Positions 23,144 to 34,798 of a stretch of DNA of 64,000 bases are shown in pieces. Within the stretch, counting starts at the first letter, position 1, and every line of letters begins with the position of its first letter. This stretch comes from Isoperla grammatica (lineage: Eukaryota; Arthropoda; Insecta; Plecoptera; Perlodidae). The stretch lies in the NCBI GenBank assembly GCA_945910005.1, contig OX246743.1:39115461-39179460 (forward strand), read 5' to 3'. The position numbers and the translations under genes are program-made. The notes under the pieces were generated by a model. It ran no database searches, was not told the DNA's origin, and saw only the letters and a list, made by a program, of their open reading frames with translations.

Positions 23144-24425
23144 CTGAAATGACAAATGGTGAGTTAGATTCCCTTGACTTTTGAGTAAGTGTGTACCTGA
23201 AAATAGCAGAAGAGCGAGATTTTACATCGAAGCATTTGTAAAGGTAATCATGATGTCGTGTTGCCAGAGATCATGTAAGACCTCCGGATACACAGTAACA
23301 AATGAAGAGGAACTTGAAAGAGCAAATGAAGGAAGATGGAAAATGGAAGAATTTAATGAAATACAGAATCGTGTAATTACACAAAGTTTGAGGCACAAAG
23401 GAATATACCGAACATAACTGAAGGACAAGTCGAAAAAATGGAATATAATCCAAGATATGAGTTGAAATGGCTATATAGAAATGGAAATATAAGAAGATTA
23501 ATAGCACGAAATAATCTCAAAATTAAAAAAATATTCAATGGAAATTGTAGAGACATATTTCTGTATCACATATGTCATTATTGAGCTTGTAAACAATTTT
23601 CTCTCGATCTCCACACAAGCAAAAATTACGAAAAATGCTGTCAACATGCAATACTAGACTCATTACTCGGCGATATTTCTCGAGTCGGACCTTTACCCTT
23701 CAAGGGCTTATACAACTCGTGTAATTAACAATATCAGAATAACAACAGTTCAAGACAATAGAAACACAATGCGTTTCGCAAGTGTATGGAATTTGAATTG
23801 TGAATAGAACGAGAATGCGCTATTATACTTCATTTCATCATTATTACCTAAAAAATAATGTACCTTCCACATTTTTTTTTTTTAAAGGCCTGCCGACCAT
23901 TAGAAGCTACATATTTCATATACTTAACTTCATATACTTAACCAAAAGGAAATACGGTTTATCGAAACCCATTCAAACATGCAGTACAGTACTCTACATT
24001 ATACACTACGTGCATACATGGAAGCTAGTTATAAAATATGTATGCACAATCTAGGAAGTGCACACCAAAAACAAACAAATTTCAACTACAGTAATATTTA
24101 TTTTTGATCAACCATTTTTACATATAAAGTAAAACAAAATACAACACACACTTTGTAAATTAAAGCAAGAAAAAATACTTTCAGTATTATAATGGAAACA
24201 TACCAATGCTATGCATTATTTTTATAAAATAATGAAATTGATGTTTGTTCAGTTTGTTGTACATGAACGTACATCTTTCAAAAAAAAGACACACAAGCGA
24301 TAAAAATTTGTAAACGAAGGTAACTGATTTTGATGTACATAATTTTGTCATCAAACTAAAAGCAACTCTGACACACACAATAAAGCTCTTTGTAACAGTC
24401 GAAACTGTTTACACCAACACTCCGA
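23144..24425. other. intronic, nothing firmly recognised
   Basis: A plus-strand frame at 23181-23417 (E-E-E-L-E-R-A-N-E-G-R-W) is charged and continues with stops beyond; it may be repeat debris, family unknown. Confidence 0.5.
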
Positions 24426-24697
24426 TTAAACATTCGGCAGATGATTAAGATGAAATTTTAACTTATTGACACCACACTCGTACTTCATGTGTGACGATAA
24501 AGTATCTTTACGCTTGTAGCTTTTCCCGCACTTTTCACATTTAAATGAGCGCTCCTTCTTCCCGCACTCGAATCTCAAGTGTCGGGTCAAAGCAGTTTTG
24601 TGTTTGTAGCTTCTGATGCAGTTCGGGCACTTAAACTCGGATATCTTTGACGAATCTCTCCATCTTGAGTGGAAGACGGGAAAACGGCACCCGGCAT
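24426..24697 (-). CDS. lola: lola alternative 3' exon, two C2HC fingers, no terminal C2H2
   Basis: The exon encodes 90 residues and has no early Met. After a TATTTTTTAG acceptor it reads D-A-G-C-R-F-P-V-F-H-S-R-W-R-D-S-S-K-I-S, then finger 1 CPNC..HKTALTRHLRFEC, linker GKKERSFK and finger 2 CEKC..RKDTLSSHMKYEC. In place of CGKEPQF and a third finger there is G-V-N-K-L-K-F-H-L-N-H-L-P-N-V-stop. The layout matches the exon at 10870-11114, which also lacks the terminal finger. All zinc ligands are intact. Its acceptor has TAG in place of the usual CAG. Confidence 0.85.
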
Positions 24698-24939
24698 CTA
24701 AAAAATAATAATGCCACTTAATTATTATTAGAAACGGCAGTTATAGAAGAAAACGATGAGGAAGAAGATGAGGTGCTGAGCCTGGCTAGCAAGCACTAGA
24801 AGATAGCCCGAGAAACTGGTGACTTGTCACCCCCCGACCCGACGAATGTTGGATAAGGGTGTTTGATATATATATAATTATGTGACCCCCTGACTTGAGT
24901 TATTTTGGAAACTGGTGTATGAGATACAATTAGGTTTGG

Positions 24940-25283
24940 CACTGTAAAAACTGCGCCAAATTGACGTTTATTAGTTATATTTTGCGAATAATATTGAAAA
25001 AGTTACAAATGAGGGTAGTGTGGTTTTGTAAGAACTAGTTAACATATGGATTAACAACATTTCAAATATTGCTATCATTACGGTTGTTATTAGGGAAACC
25101 AATTAATTATCAAGTCATTAATTGGCTTTCCTAATAACCATTATCAATGCTATAATTTAATTTTTTTTAACCAGATTTTAGTTCTTACGAATTCACAATT
25201 CCCTCATTTGTCACTTCTTCAATATTCTGCAGCGTTCTCAAAATAAAATTAAAACACATTAGTTTTGCGCAGTTTTGACAGTG
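24940..25283. mobile_element. MITE-like element with long inverted repeats (copy 1)
   Basis: The left end cactgtaaaaactgcgcc and the right end ttgcgcagttttgacagtg are near reverse complements. Inside, a further stretch of about 49 bp (aatgaggg.. and taagaacta) is also inverted, and the centre (ggttgttattaggg / ttcctaataacca) is inverted again. No coding capacity. A second member lies at 56509-56834. Confidence 0.75.
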
Positions 25284-27661
25284 AGACTCGCCTATTGGGG
25301 TATTGCCTATGACCTATTATTGGGTAAAAATAAAGCGGCAAAGGAGGGATTACTTGACTGACCGAAAAACGAAGATTGTGTAAAAGAGTAAAGAATTAGC
25401 CAGACCATTTAGTTGGACTTAACTTGAGCCATGAATGAATAGTAAAGGATATTGAAGGGAAACAGGACAGGATTGTGTTGGTATTCGGATCTCTAGGAAT
25501 TGGGATTTAAGGAAATAATTTAACAAAATTGGTAAAAGAGAAATGTATAATAGTAATACTAAAAACAATGATGATGATGATGACGATAATAATAATTTGG
25601 ATAAATTATCATCTGCACATGTTATTGAATTTTATTTGAAAATAAAATCGTCTTATGTTACATTGAATAACAAAAGAAAGAATTGATTGTAAGTCTTGTT
25701 GCTATGAGGACAATAAAATTACAAATTAAATAAGTCATAGACGGTACTATTTACTTTCATATTTTACAAAACACACTAATCACTATTGACATGACAGAAA
25801 ATAACATAATTGGTACATGAGGAAAACAAAATTACATCAAAAACAACGTGTCACATTCAAAACTCCACTTCTTTCGTGTGAACCTAAGAATTTTCAGTAT
25901 GTCTGCTGTTGTTTGGTTATCGTATTAATGAACCTTAATTTAATGCAACCTACCTATAATTGCCAATGTTCTATGTTGCACTTCCGTTTTATTACATTTT
26001 GAATGAAGGAAACATCTCCCATCTTCCATTAAATTAAAGGTTACATTATACGTAACGTAACAAATAAAATTATCTGTTATGGCTATATTGAATACAATGC
26101 CTGAACACAACATTAATGTTTCAAGTCATTGGATCAGGAGCTTTCTAGTCCACATCGATATCACTTTTCATCATTCATAAATCTCAGTGACTACGTTTGT
26201 CCTTAGGGATACACGAATGTTCGAGGATGAGGAAAACAACAAAGATAATTTTACTCTTTGCTACATGAATGCCGAAAACACTCCGGCCACCAAAACAAAT
26301 AACAAAACTCTCTCAAAAACAATCTCGCAAATTCAAACCAGGCATTTACGCTAATAAACTGAGCAAGAATTAGTTTCCAATATATCACTGCATACAAAAC
26401 GTAAAACAACAAAAGTTCACACACATTTATTAAAATATAACGCGCCTTGAATCTCCAGAAATACACGTTGTTCCTCGAGAAAAATCAAACAAAGCAGTTG
26501 GCACAGTTTGGAAACATGAGAAATTCATGTAAACACAATAAATTCGATAAAAACATTTAAGGGTCCTAAAGTCGTACGATTATTGTTACAGCACAATTCA
26601 ATCAGGTTATCTCACACTAGAAAAAATCCCCCACATTCTACGCTTGCAATTATTACAGCTATATGAGTTTGATACGGATCCACTCAGTATTATAACACAT
26701 TACACTTACAGGATAGCGGTTCAGGTAACGTGTAAAAAAATAAACGAAATAAAAATCTAAAATGACTGGCATTTATATTATAATTGGAAACCAGTTAAAG
26801 TAGCAAACATTACAAACATGTTGTACAAACTGAACTGGATTAATAGCTTGCTTAATGAACACTGAAATCCTTGTGTGTCAAATACATGAATAAATAGATA
26901 GATACAAATCTGTAACAATGTTAATATTTAGGTTGTGACAAATATAAAATTCAATTGTCATTAAGGTGATTTTTTAATGGCTATAAATCACATTGGGAGG
27001 GTCAAACAAATTTTAAAGTAATCTGGCCTCATTAATTCAATTCGTAATCATTTAGTTTCAAGTACGCCTACTGTAACAGCCTTTATTCCGATTTTTGACA
27101 CTACGGTTAGTTAACCTTTATAAAACCACATTCTTCAACATATTAGTTTACAACAGACACGATTTGTGTTACCACATAACTATACTATTTTATATAGTAC
27201 TTTTGAGCCATTACAACTTCATTAACAAATTAAATATTTGACTATAGTTACTCGATGTAATAGTTTTCTCTTAGAATTTTTATCGCAACAACAAGAAATA
27301 ACTGACTTATACTGATTCGTGGTAACATTTCTGGCCGTGCACATGATTAAAAAAAATATATGATGCCTACAAAATGTTTTTTCTACACTGATGAAATGCA
27401 CAAAATGTAAAAATGCTTTTAAAAGATGGCAGATCTAGTACGGTCTTATTAATTCTAAAAGTGACAAAAAATGAGAAAATAATATACTACAATTCCTTTA
27501 AATACAGGGAGAAATAAAACGAAAACACAGTAGTATATTAAGACTAAATAAAATTATGGCTCAATTTATTCTAAGTTATTACTATCAGATATGAGACAAG
27601 TTGATGGCGACGTCACGAGATGCATAATTTAAGTCAAAAAGGATAGCATCAGAGGTATGGC
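25284..27661. other. intronic, nothing recognised
   Basis: 2.4 kb, AT-rich, with a short gatgatgatgatgacgataataat run at about 25570. No exon signature. Confidence 0.6.
27565..27570 (-). terminator. candidate poly(A) signal for exon 27662-28311
   Basis: AATAAA on the minus strand about 90 bp past the stop. Confidence 0.45.
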
Positions 27662-28311
27662 TTAGTCGGAGGGTATAACATCAGATGTTTGACTGATATC
27701 GGAGGTGGTTAAAATGTGACTTAAGTCGGAGGTAAGTTTAACGTCAGAAGGAGTATTACCAGACGATTGACTGAAATCTGTACCACCAACATCAAGAGAA
27801 CGATTAAAAAACTCGCTTCGATGTTGTCGTCTCACATGTTTCGCCAAAGTGCTACTAAAATAAGCCCGGTAGGTACAAATCGGGCAAACAAACTGTGGTT
27901 CTTTCCCACACTCAAACTTCACGTGTTTCATGAGACCGTCTTTGCGGGTGTAGTTCTTATTGCAATCGGGACACTGAAACAACAAGTGACTCTTCCCGCA
28001 TTCGTATTTACTATGTCTGTCTAGAACGTCTTTGCGGTTGTATCGCTTGGGGCAGTTTGGGCACTGGAAGTGTTGCGCGCCACCACACTCCAACTTGATG
28101 TGTCGATCCAGAGTGAACTTGTGCATGTAGCTCTTGTCGCACGATGGACACTCAAAGGCGCGGCCACACTCGTGTTTTATGTGGAAGGTTAGGTTCTTCT
28201 TGTGCTTATAGCTCTTGTGGCAGCTTGGACACTGCATTCGGTTAGTACCCTCCGCCTCTTCTTTCAGAGTAACGATAGGAAGGGCCCAAGGTGCGATACT
28301 GTCTTCAAACT
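27662..28311 (-). CDS. lola: lola alternative 3' exon, five zinc fingers with TSD-rich tail
   Basis: The exon encodes 216 residues after a TTGTTTCAG acceptor, opening E-F-E-D-S-I-A-P-W-A-L-P-I-V, then an acidic spacer. Five fingers follow: CPSC..KKNLTFHIKHEC, CPSC..KFTLDRHIKLEC, CPNC..RKDVLDRHSKYEC, CPDC..RKDGLMKHVKFEC and CPICTYRAYFSSTLAKH..QH after GKEPQFV. The first four are C2HC. The C-terminal 50 residues are free of fingers and carry repeated T/P-S-D units (PSD, TSD, TSD, TSD, PSD), a probable disordered, phosphorylatable tail. A candidate AATAAA lies about 90 bp past the stop. Confidence 0.92.
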
Positions 28312-28879
28312 CTGAAACAACAACCAGGGAAAGTTAGGGTCAACTTAGGTACTCTACACTTGCCAAATACAGGTTGGTGATATATGTTAGCGTTTGCAAT
28401 CGGTATACATTGGCTATAAGTATACGCGGCTAAGTTAAGTATCAATTTTGTTGCTGTTGCATACCACCAAGTACAGATTCTTGATCTCTATGGTCGTTAT
28501 AGTATGACATTCCAATGAAAATGCACCCTAAACTGCCAAGTACTGCAGAGTGGTCTACTCGGTATGCGGACAACCTGAGGCAACAATGCTATGTGGAATA
28601 AAGGGTACATCAATGGCAACAGCACGTTGTGCGCATACCGAGCAAACCACAATCAGAAGGTAAATCTTTTAAAAGTGATGTGGCACCCTTGGGACATATC
28701 TTCTGGATTTCTTGTTCATAAATTAAGGACGTGGGTGCATGAATACCACAGGTATGAAATCAGATCTACTTACGATCTCGGAACATCACTAGGTATGTAG
28801 GATTATGACATAAATCAAGGGTAGTACAGAAAGAAGTTCGTGTGTTGCCATTGTGTAAAGCTAGCAATGACGAATTTTC

Positions 28880-29160
28880 AACATGTCTGCTGTTTTCTCT
28901 ACCATTGTATATTCTTTTAAAACTTTTAAGTGCCTACTTTGCTCTAGGTGGACAGGATATTAAAATAAGTTTGACATATGTTATTGGTTTCGTTTTAGCG
29001 CAGACTTACTTCAAGTCTAGAACTTACAACGATTACAGTTCAGGTCATAGGCAACCAGCCTCACTTGGTAGCTTTCATGGGCTATAGAAATCGGAAGTCA
29101 CATGGCAGGACTACATGAAATTACGAAGTTAACCGGGGATGTGTTGATAAAGAAGGATAT
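28880..29160 (+). repeat. dispersed repeat, copy 1
   Basis: gtctgctgt, ggacaggatattaaaataa, acttcaagtctagaacttac and cttggtagctttcatgggct occur in this order here and again at 42780-43090. No protein family was recognised in the open frame. Confidence 0.6.
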
Positions 29161-29777
29161 CTTTACTACCCGTATGTTGGAGAGTGTACACACACTTTGA
29201 TCAAATTATTAATATACAGATTGTGGAAATAATACATGGATAAATGGTTCTTGAATATAACATAACGGTGTATCTTTATTATTGTGTATTTCATTTAATG
29301 ATTAGAATATGAAAATATCAGTTAATACAAGTTTTAAACTGACAATGTGATCATCATCATGTAATAACATTAATAAATGACAGACACGTACCCATCTGAG
29401 CCACATAACGTTTTGAATATGACAAACTAGTAAATACAGCAAGTAACTATTTACCTACCACAGGGTTAAAAATAAGACTGGCACTAGACGTAAATAAGAA
29501 ATACAAACTAAATTACATCAAGTGTGTAGAAGTCGAGTTGCACTACTTGGGCACTACGAAACAAAAGCAATAATTGAATGGTGTTTAAAAATCTAGCGTA
29601 AAATAATTGAATTCGTGAAAAAAATAAATCATATCTATTGTTTATGTTATGGTAATTGTTGTGCATATATTTAAATCCACAATAATTGTTACAGTGATAC
29701 CTGTTTAGCAACCATGGACGATTGGATATGATTATACGTTCAAGCTTACAGAAATGATGTTTCAGTAAACTTAACTA
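29161..29777. other. intronic, nothing recognised
   Basis: AT-rich, follows a dispersed repeat copy. Confidence 0.6.
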
Positions 29778-30088
29778 CTAGTTAATAATTGGCATTTTAC
29801 AGCCTTTATTCCTAGCGTGCAACAACAGAGTCGACTTCCGTTTTGCTTTGTAAGGGCAAGAAAGGCAATGAAATGCTGGCTCTTTCCCACACTCCTTGAG
29901 GTGACGGCGCAGGTGGCTCACGTGCTTGTAGTGTTTCTTGCAAACCGAACATCTCAGATCTTTCCCACACTCGTGTTTTAAGTGCCAAGTTAAATTTCGT
30001 CTCCGCTTGTAGGTTACATGACACCCGTGGCACTCATAGATGATAGGTTGACCTGGGGCCTGATCACCAAGCGAACACCCACCAACGT
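29778..30088 (-). CDS. lola: lola alternative 3' exon, three fingers, CGKDL type
   Basis: The exon encodes 103 residues after a CTTTTCAG acceptor. Finger 1 is CHGC..RRRNLTWHLKHEC. The short linker GKDLR leads to CSVC..HVSHLRRHLKEC, in which the His-Cys spacing is one residue shorter than usual. GKEPAFH leads to the last finger, CLSCPYKAKRKSTLLLH, which ends N-K-G-C (Cys as fourth ligand). It shares this Cys-ending last finger and the tail C-K-x-P with the exon at 31600-31937, so the two are sister exons. It is one of three adjacent CGKDL exons. Confidence 0.92.
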
Positions 30089-30361
30089 CTGAAAAGGTAA
30101 GAGCCATTAAGTTAGTAAATTAGTTATTAATCATGATAATCAATACCAAGTTAATTAATTGTGATTAATTAAACTAATTCAATGCGTATTGATTAATTTG
30201 ATTAATTATTAATTGCACTAAATAATAATTTCGGGTAACAAATATCAACATCGTCAGTGTTGAATGGGGAGAGGGGGGGGGGGTATGATGTATTGAACAG
30301 AAAATGTATATGAAGTACATGAAGAGTGTGTGTTATATTAGTAATTTCAGTGAAAAATCGT

Positions 30362-30380
30362 AAAAAAAAAAAAAAAAAAA
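30362..30380. repeat. poly-A run
   Basis: Nineteen A in a row; a G-run lies about 90 bp before it. Confidence 0.95.
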
Positions 30381-31229
30381 CGTAGCACTAATACTCGATT
30401 CAACAACATGTGTCCGCTACCAATACTAACCGAGTCTATTACTACTACACTACACAACTATTGCCGAGTCTACTTGACTCGAATAGTTTTTTCACAATTG
30501 TACTTAATTCTTAACAAATCCAAAAAATGTCAAAATAATTAAACTTACGTGACAATTGCACACTTTCCTTGAAGACAAATAGGGTTGTGATAATATTAGT
30601 ATCATGGCCAGAAATAGTTTGAAACACACAAATAATAAAAATATTCAATTTCGAAAGTAAGGTTGATCAATCGGAAAGCCACGGGATAGGTTCTTATGAC
30701 ACTGGAGCAATTCTAGAAGTTAGAAGCACTTTTGCGCAGGATTGGGTAAATTCAGTCAATGGGTGTGAATGGAAGTGATCAACGGAGATTTGGGTTCTTT
30801 CAAATACAACACTTAGGGTAATTTGTTTTATTAAGTAAATTTAAATTTTCATATATATTCATTAAAAGCTTATCTGCTCATAACATTTATTTCAGAGATA
30901 CGTTACAATATTTTTTTAAACAAGTCAACACGCTAATTAATAGAGAAACCAACCTTTAAATGATTGCAAAATCAATCTTTGGATACAAAGTTTCTAAAAT
31001 GATTTTTAAGCATACATTTCGTTTAAAAGTGTCCGGATAACCATTTAGCACAACCAACTAACTAACGGTTATGCTTCAGATGGTCGAACTTCATCAAAGC
31101 ACACAAATCGATTTTTTAACTGAATACCAAACTAAAATTAAAATAGTTATACAACAATCTTCGTCTTGGTACAGAAGATATGAACACATGTTAACAATGA
31201 ACAATCGTTTAAAAAATCGTTGATAACAT
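30381..31229. other. intronic, nothing recognised
   Basis: AT-rich, no exon signature. Confidence 0.6.
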
Positions 31230-31325
31230 AAACACGGTACACCCATTTCACGTCCCGTCTCAGATGCCAAACCGAGTTCTTTCCCACAGTTCACACGCTG
31301 ATAGAATGAACACGATAACGCCTTC
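31230..31325 (-). pseudogene. possible decayed lola exon relic
   Basis: The minus strand reads S-F-Y-Q-R-V-N-C-G-K-E-L-G-L-A, echoing the H-x-x-x-E-C-G-K-D/E-L linker of the nearby CGKDL exons. No C-x2-C pair lies at the right distance before it and no intact finger after it. It lies 270 bp beyond the 31600-31937 exon, where a failed tandem copy might be expected. The match is short and may be chance. Confidence 0.35.
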
Positions 31326-31599
31326 ATATTACATTATAAACGTTCTGTTTTCATACAATATCCAAACTGAGCTATTTTCCACGGATTTCATGTTGCGTGG
31401 ATTCGAATTGAGGCAAACGCCAGATTCTAAGTGAATTATTGTAAAAACTCAATGTAGTATACTTAACCACTCGCTCTTGGAGGAATGCCTACTCTAGAGT
31501 GAATGCCTCAAAATAAGTAACGGATATTTCGATCCCGAATATACCAGCTACTTTGGTTGTTGACCCACACTTTAGAAGAGGCGAGAAAGATGAAGGAAT

Positions 31600-31937
31600 T
31601 CAGGCTGTTTCCCAATCCGCAGGGGGTATTTTGCAGCCTCTATTTCTTGCGTGCTGCAGTAGATTCGAACGAAGTTTGGCTTTGAACGGACACGAAAGAC
31701 ATCGAAATTGCGCTTCTTTCACACACTCGTACCTAAGATGCCTTCGTAGGTCACCCATGTACTTGTGGCGTCGTTTACAAACCACGCATGATAGGTCTTT
31801 TCCACATTCGTATTTAATGTGATACTTTAGGTTACGATAGCGCTTGAAGCTAATATCGCAAGCTTGACACTTGAAACGGGAACCGTTTTGTATGTCTGGA
31901 GGTGGGAAGATTTCAGGAAGTAACAATCCACCAAAAC
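31600..31937 (-). CDS. lola: lola alternative 3' exon, three fingers, CGKDL type
   Basis: The exon encodes 112 residues after a CTTTCAG acceptor (split Gly, then F-G-G-L-L-L-P-E-I-F-P-P-P-D). Fingers: CQAC..RYRNLKYHIKYEC, CVVC..YMGDLRRHLRYEC after GKDLS, and CLSCPFKAKLRSNLLQH ending N-R-G-C after VKEAQFR, where the glycine of CGKEPQF is lost. The C terminus is C-K-I-P-P-A-D-W-E-T-A. It is the sister of the 29778-30088 exon. A possible decayed exon relic lies 270 bp further along, at 31230-31325. Confidence 0.92.
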
Positions 31938-32631
31938 CTGAAAGAAAAAAGCGAAATGTATTTAGGGCAGTTACGAAATCAATTGACAAGTTTGGAATGG
32001 ATATTTTACATAATACGCCATTTGTGTTTCGGTATTAAAACCATCGAACATATAATTGATATTTGCTATCTTCAATCTATTGCTGAGTCTAAATGAGTAA
32101 ATGTAGACTTAATTTGGACAGAAAAAGAATGGAACATAAGTTTTTGAGACATGATATTTTTGGAAAGTATTTTATGGTTGTTATGTTGGGGGAAATCTCA
32201 TGTGCAAATAATGTGGTTTCCCACCAAAGTTTTTAAAGCGGTTCTTCTTTTATTTATATTAACATAATACATACCAAATTGTACTTTAAATTGGGTTTTT
32301 AAGGACAACACCTTAATCAATCACTTTGGCATTACATTATTGTAATAAAAATTGCACACTGTTGAATTTCGAAACAACCATTCGAAATTGTGACCGAGTT
32401 CTATGGTAGGATGTGGTAACTCTACTTTGTTGTTACGTTCCTCTTCTTCCAAACATGCGCATCTTATTTAGCAAAACACACATTTCAGAGGCATATCAAT
32501 CTCGTTTTAATGTTCATTTCCACTGGAAACAAATACAAAATACGAATCTCCATTCAAACTTGAGCCAATATACTTCACAAGGACTATTAAACATTTTGTA
32601 AACGTAACTCGTATCACATTATCACAAGTCT
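31938..32631. other. intronic, nothing recognised
   Basis: No exon signature between two CGKDL exons. Confidence 0.6.
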
Positions 32632-32978
32632 TCACAATTGTGCTAATTGTATCACAGATCCCGAATGATGTCTTTCCATGTGAGCCTTGAGGTTGCTTTT
32701 CCGCGTCGCTCGGTAGTTACACAGCGTACAGGGAAAATTAGGTTCTTTCCCACACTCGTAATTGATGTGTCTTCTTAGGTCACCCAAGTACTTGTATTGT
32801 CTGTGGCAAGACGTGCATCTCAGATCCTTGCCACACTCGTGTTTTGTGTGGAAATTCAAGCTATGGAGATATTTGAAACTAGTGCCGCACGTGGAGCATT
32901 GGAACCGAGTATTATTTTGTGTCGGTGATAAACGACACATGTCAGCAATGGCATCAGGAAGCCAGGAGCCATTAAAAT
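32632..32978 (-). CDS. lola: lola alternative 3' exon, three fingers, CGKDL type
   Basis: The exon encodes 115 residues after a ATGTTTCAG acceptor and begins D-F-N-G-S-W-L-P-D-A, a W-LP leader. Fingers: CSTC..YLHSLNFHTKHEC, CTSC..YLGDLRRHINYEC after GKDLR, and CTLCNYRATRKSNLKAH..HH after GKEPNFP. The last finger keeps His, unlike its two neighbours. Its second finger shares GDLRRH with the 31600 exon. The tail is S-G-S-V-I-Q-L-A-Q-L. Position and sequence make it the first-transcribed member of the CGKDL trio. Confidence 0.93.
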
Positions 32979-33692
32979 CTGAAACATAAAGAACACAATT
33001 TGACAAATGACAAATGCAATGTCGCATTATGTAACATGACAATGGTATCTCCCATCACGATAAGAAAATTACTACGTCCTTCTTTAAATTTGATAAATAG
33101 GTGATATTAAAAAGGAAAATACTAATAATAATACTGAAAATAATAATAATATTAACAAAACAAATAATAAATATAATTTTTATTTAAGGCATTACTACAG
33201 TAAACATGAACCGCATTTAGTTACAAATATAGAATCATATATCTGTAAACATTACAATATCGTTTAACTACCATGTTTTCATACATTGCAAAATGATACT
33301 AAGTACAGAAGGCATTTAAGTAAAAATATCGGTGCATCGTCAAAAAGGCAATAGAACACGAAATTACAATGTTTGGCTTGATACACTAACGCAACTCGAG
33401 AAAATAAAACAAAAGCAGACCCCAAAATACTCAAAACACACGAGGAAAATAAGGCACTAATATCAAGTTCCAATGTATTCATACATTTCGTGGATGTTTC
33501 CATTTTGTGTCTTCGACTTCAATTTTGGAGTGCAAGAAAATACAAATTACTTTTTTTAAATCATTACGAATTTTGTCGATAAATGAAACAGTAGAATGTA
33601 GAGTCACATGTATGCAGTAAATTCAACAAATTATTTGATAGATAACATTGTTGTGATTGGCATAATACAACAAAACGATTCTTTTGTTCAAT
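32979..33692. other. intronic, nothing recognised
   Basis: AT-rich, no exon signature. Confidence 0.6.
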
Positions 33693-33934
33693 CTAACTCA
33701 GATGCCTTGAAAGGATGTGATGTTTCAGTGTTCCTTTCTGCATCGCCCGATATGGGCAATACGGACAGGAAAATTGTGGCTCTTTCCCACACTCTAGCCT
33801 CAAGTGACTGTTTAAGTTCTTCTTATATGAGTAGACTTTACTACAGTTTGGACAAGGAAAGTGAGTAGGTTTCTGTTGTCTGCCAGAGGATGGTACGACC
33901 ATTGGACTTCCAGCACAGATGATAATGCTACCAC
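33693..33934 (-). CDS. lola: lola alternative 3' exon, two zinc fingers
   Basis: The exon encodes 80 residues. The acceptor is TGTTGCAG (split Gly, then G-S-I-I-I-C-A-G-S-P-M-V-V-P). A basic linker (GRQQKPTH) precedes finger 1, CPNC..YKKNLNSHLRLEC, which is C2HC. GKEPQFS follows, then CPYCPYRAMQKGTLKHH..RH. The exon ends two residues past the final His. The longer Met-led frame includes intron; the acceptor decides the start. The intron between it and the 34551 exon is one of the shortest in the array (about 615 bp). Confidence 0.93.
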
Positions 33935-34550
33935 CTGCAACACATGAAAAAGGTAATTTAACACTTTTGTGAAGAGCTAAAGGTATAATCAACCGCAAAA
34001 GAAAATACGTGAATAATAATGTGGAAAGCACAATGTAAGCGCAACTGTTAGAATGTGAGAAAAAACTTAGCGTTTATATTACCGTGGTAATTTGCAACGT
34101 GTCAAGGTTTCCCTTCTCTGCTTCAATATGTGCTTTAGATATTCAGATAACGTGACTTACTACAAACCAGCTTCGCGAAATGTGCCCACATTCAAATTAT
34201 TCTCAGCAAATCATAACGTTTACATCAATGAGAATTATTTTAAATCGAAGATTTATTGAAAACCATCTTGTATCACCTTACCTGCATAGTTCCACAAAGA
34301 TCACACTCCTCCAAACTCCAAAAAACAAATAAAAGGAAGATTTATATTTCATAGATTATTGTTAAAATTGTACGTTCCTACTTATTTAAATAGTCTAATG
34401 TTGGCTCATCCACCCAGTTTATGCACATAACAACATTACACTTTGAAACCAAACGTGTTTCCGACTAAAACGTGGAAATAATAAATGAACACAATTAAGT
34501 TTAATTTTCTTTTATTAGAATATTACAGTATACAAAAGGAATAAGAGCAT
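33935..34550. other. intronic, nothing recognised apart from the poly(A) signal
   Basis: Short intron between two two-finger exons. Confidence 0.6.
34511..34516 (-). terminator. candidate poly(A) signal for exon 34551-34798
   Basis: AATAAA on the minus strand about 35 bp past the stop. Confidence 0.45.
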
Positions 34551-34798
34551 TCAAAAGTCCACACTACTAATACGATCAGGATGATGGCGTACGAGGTGTG
34601 ACTTAAGGTTGCCTTTCTGAGCTGCACGATATGAGCAATGACGACAAGGGAACTGCGGTTCTTTACCACATTCAAATTTGGTGTGTTTGTTCAAATCTTT
34701 TTTATGCTTGTAGGTTCTAACACAGGTTGGGCACTGAAATCGGGGGGCACCATGTTTGTTTCGAGCCGCTCCATAAGGGATCCACATTTGAACAGCAT
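34551..34798 (-). CDS. lola: lola alternative 3' exon, two zinc fingers
   Basis: The exon encodes 82 residues after a TTTCTTTCAG acceptor: D-A-V-Q-M-W-I-P-Y-G-A, a W-x-P leader. Finger 1 is CPTC..HKKDLNKHTKFEC, the linker GKEPQFP, and finger 2 CRHCSYRAAQKGNLKSH..HH. The tail is P-D-R-I-S-S-V-D-F. A candidate AATAAA lies about 35 bp after the stop, which would give a very short 3' UTR. It is a textbook two-finger lola exon and resembles its neighbour at 33693-33934 (KKDL and KKNL in finger 1). Confidence 0.93.
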
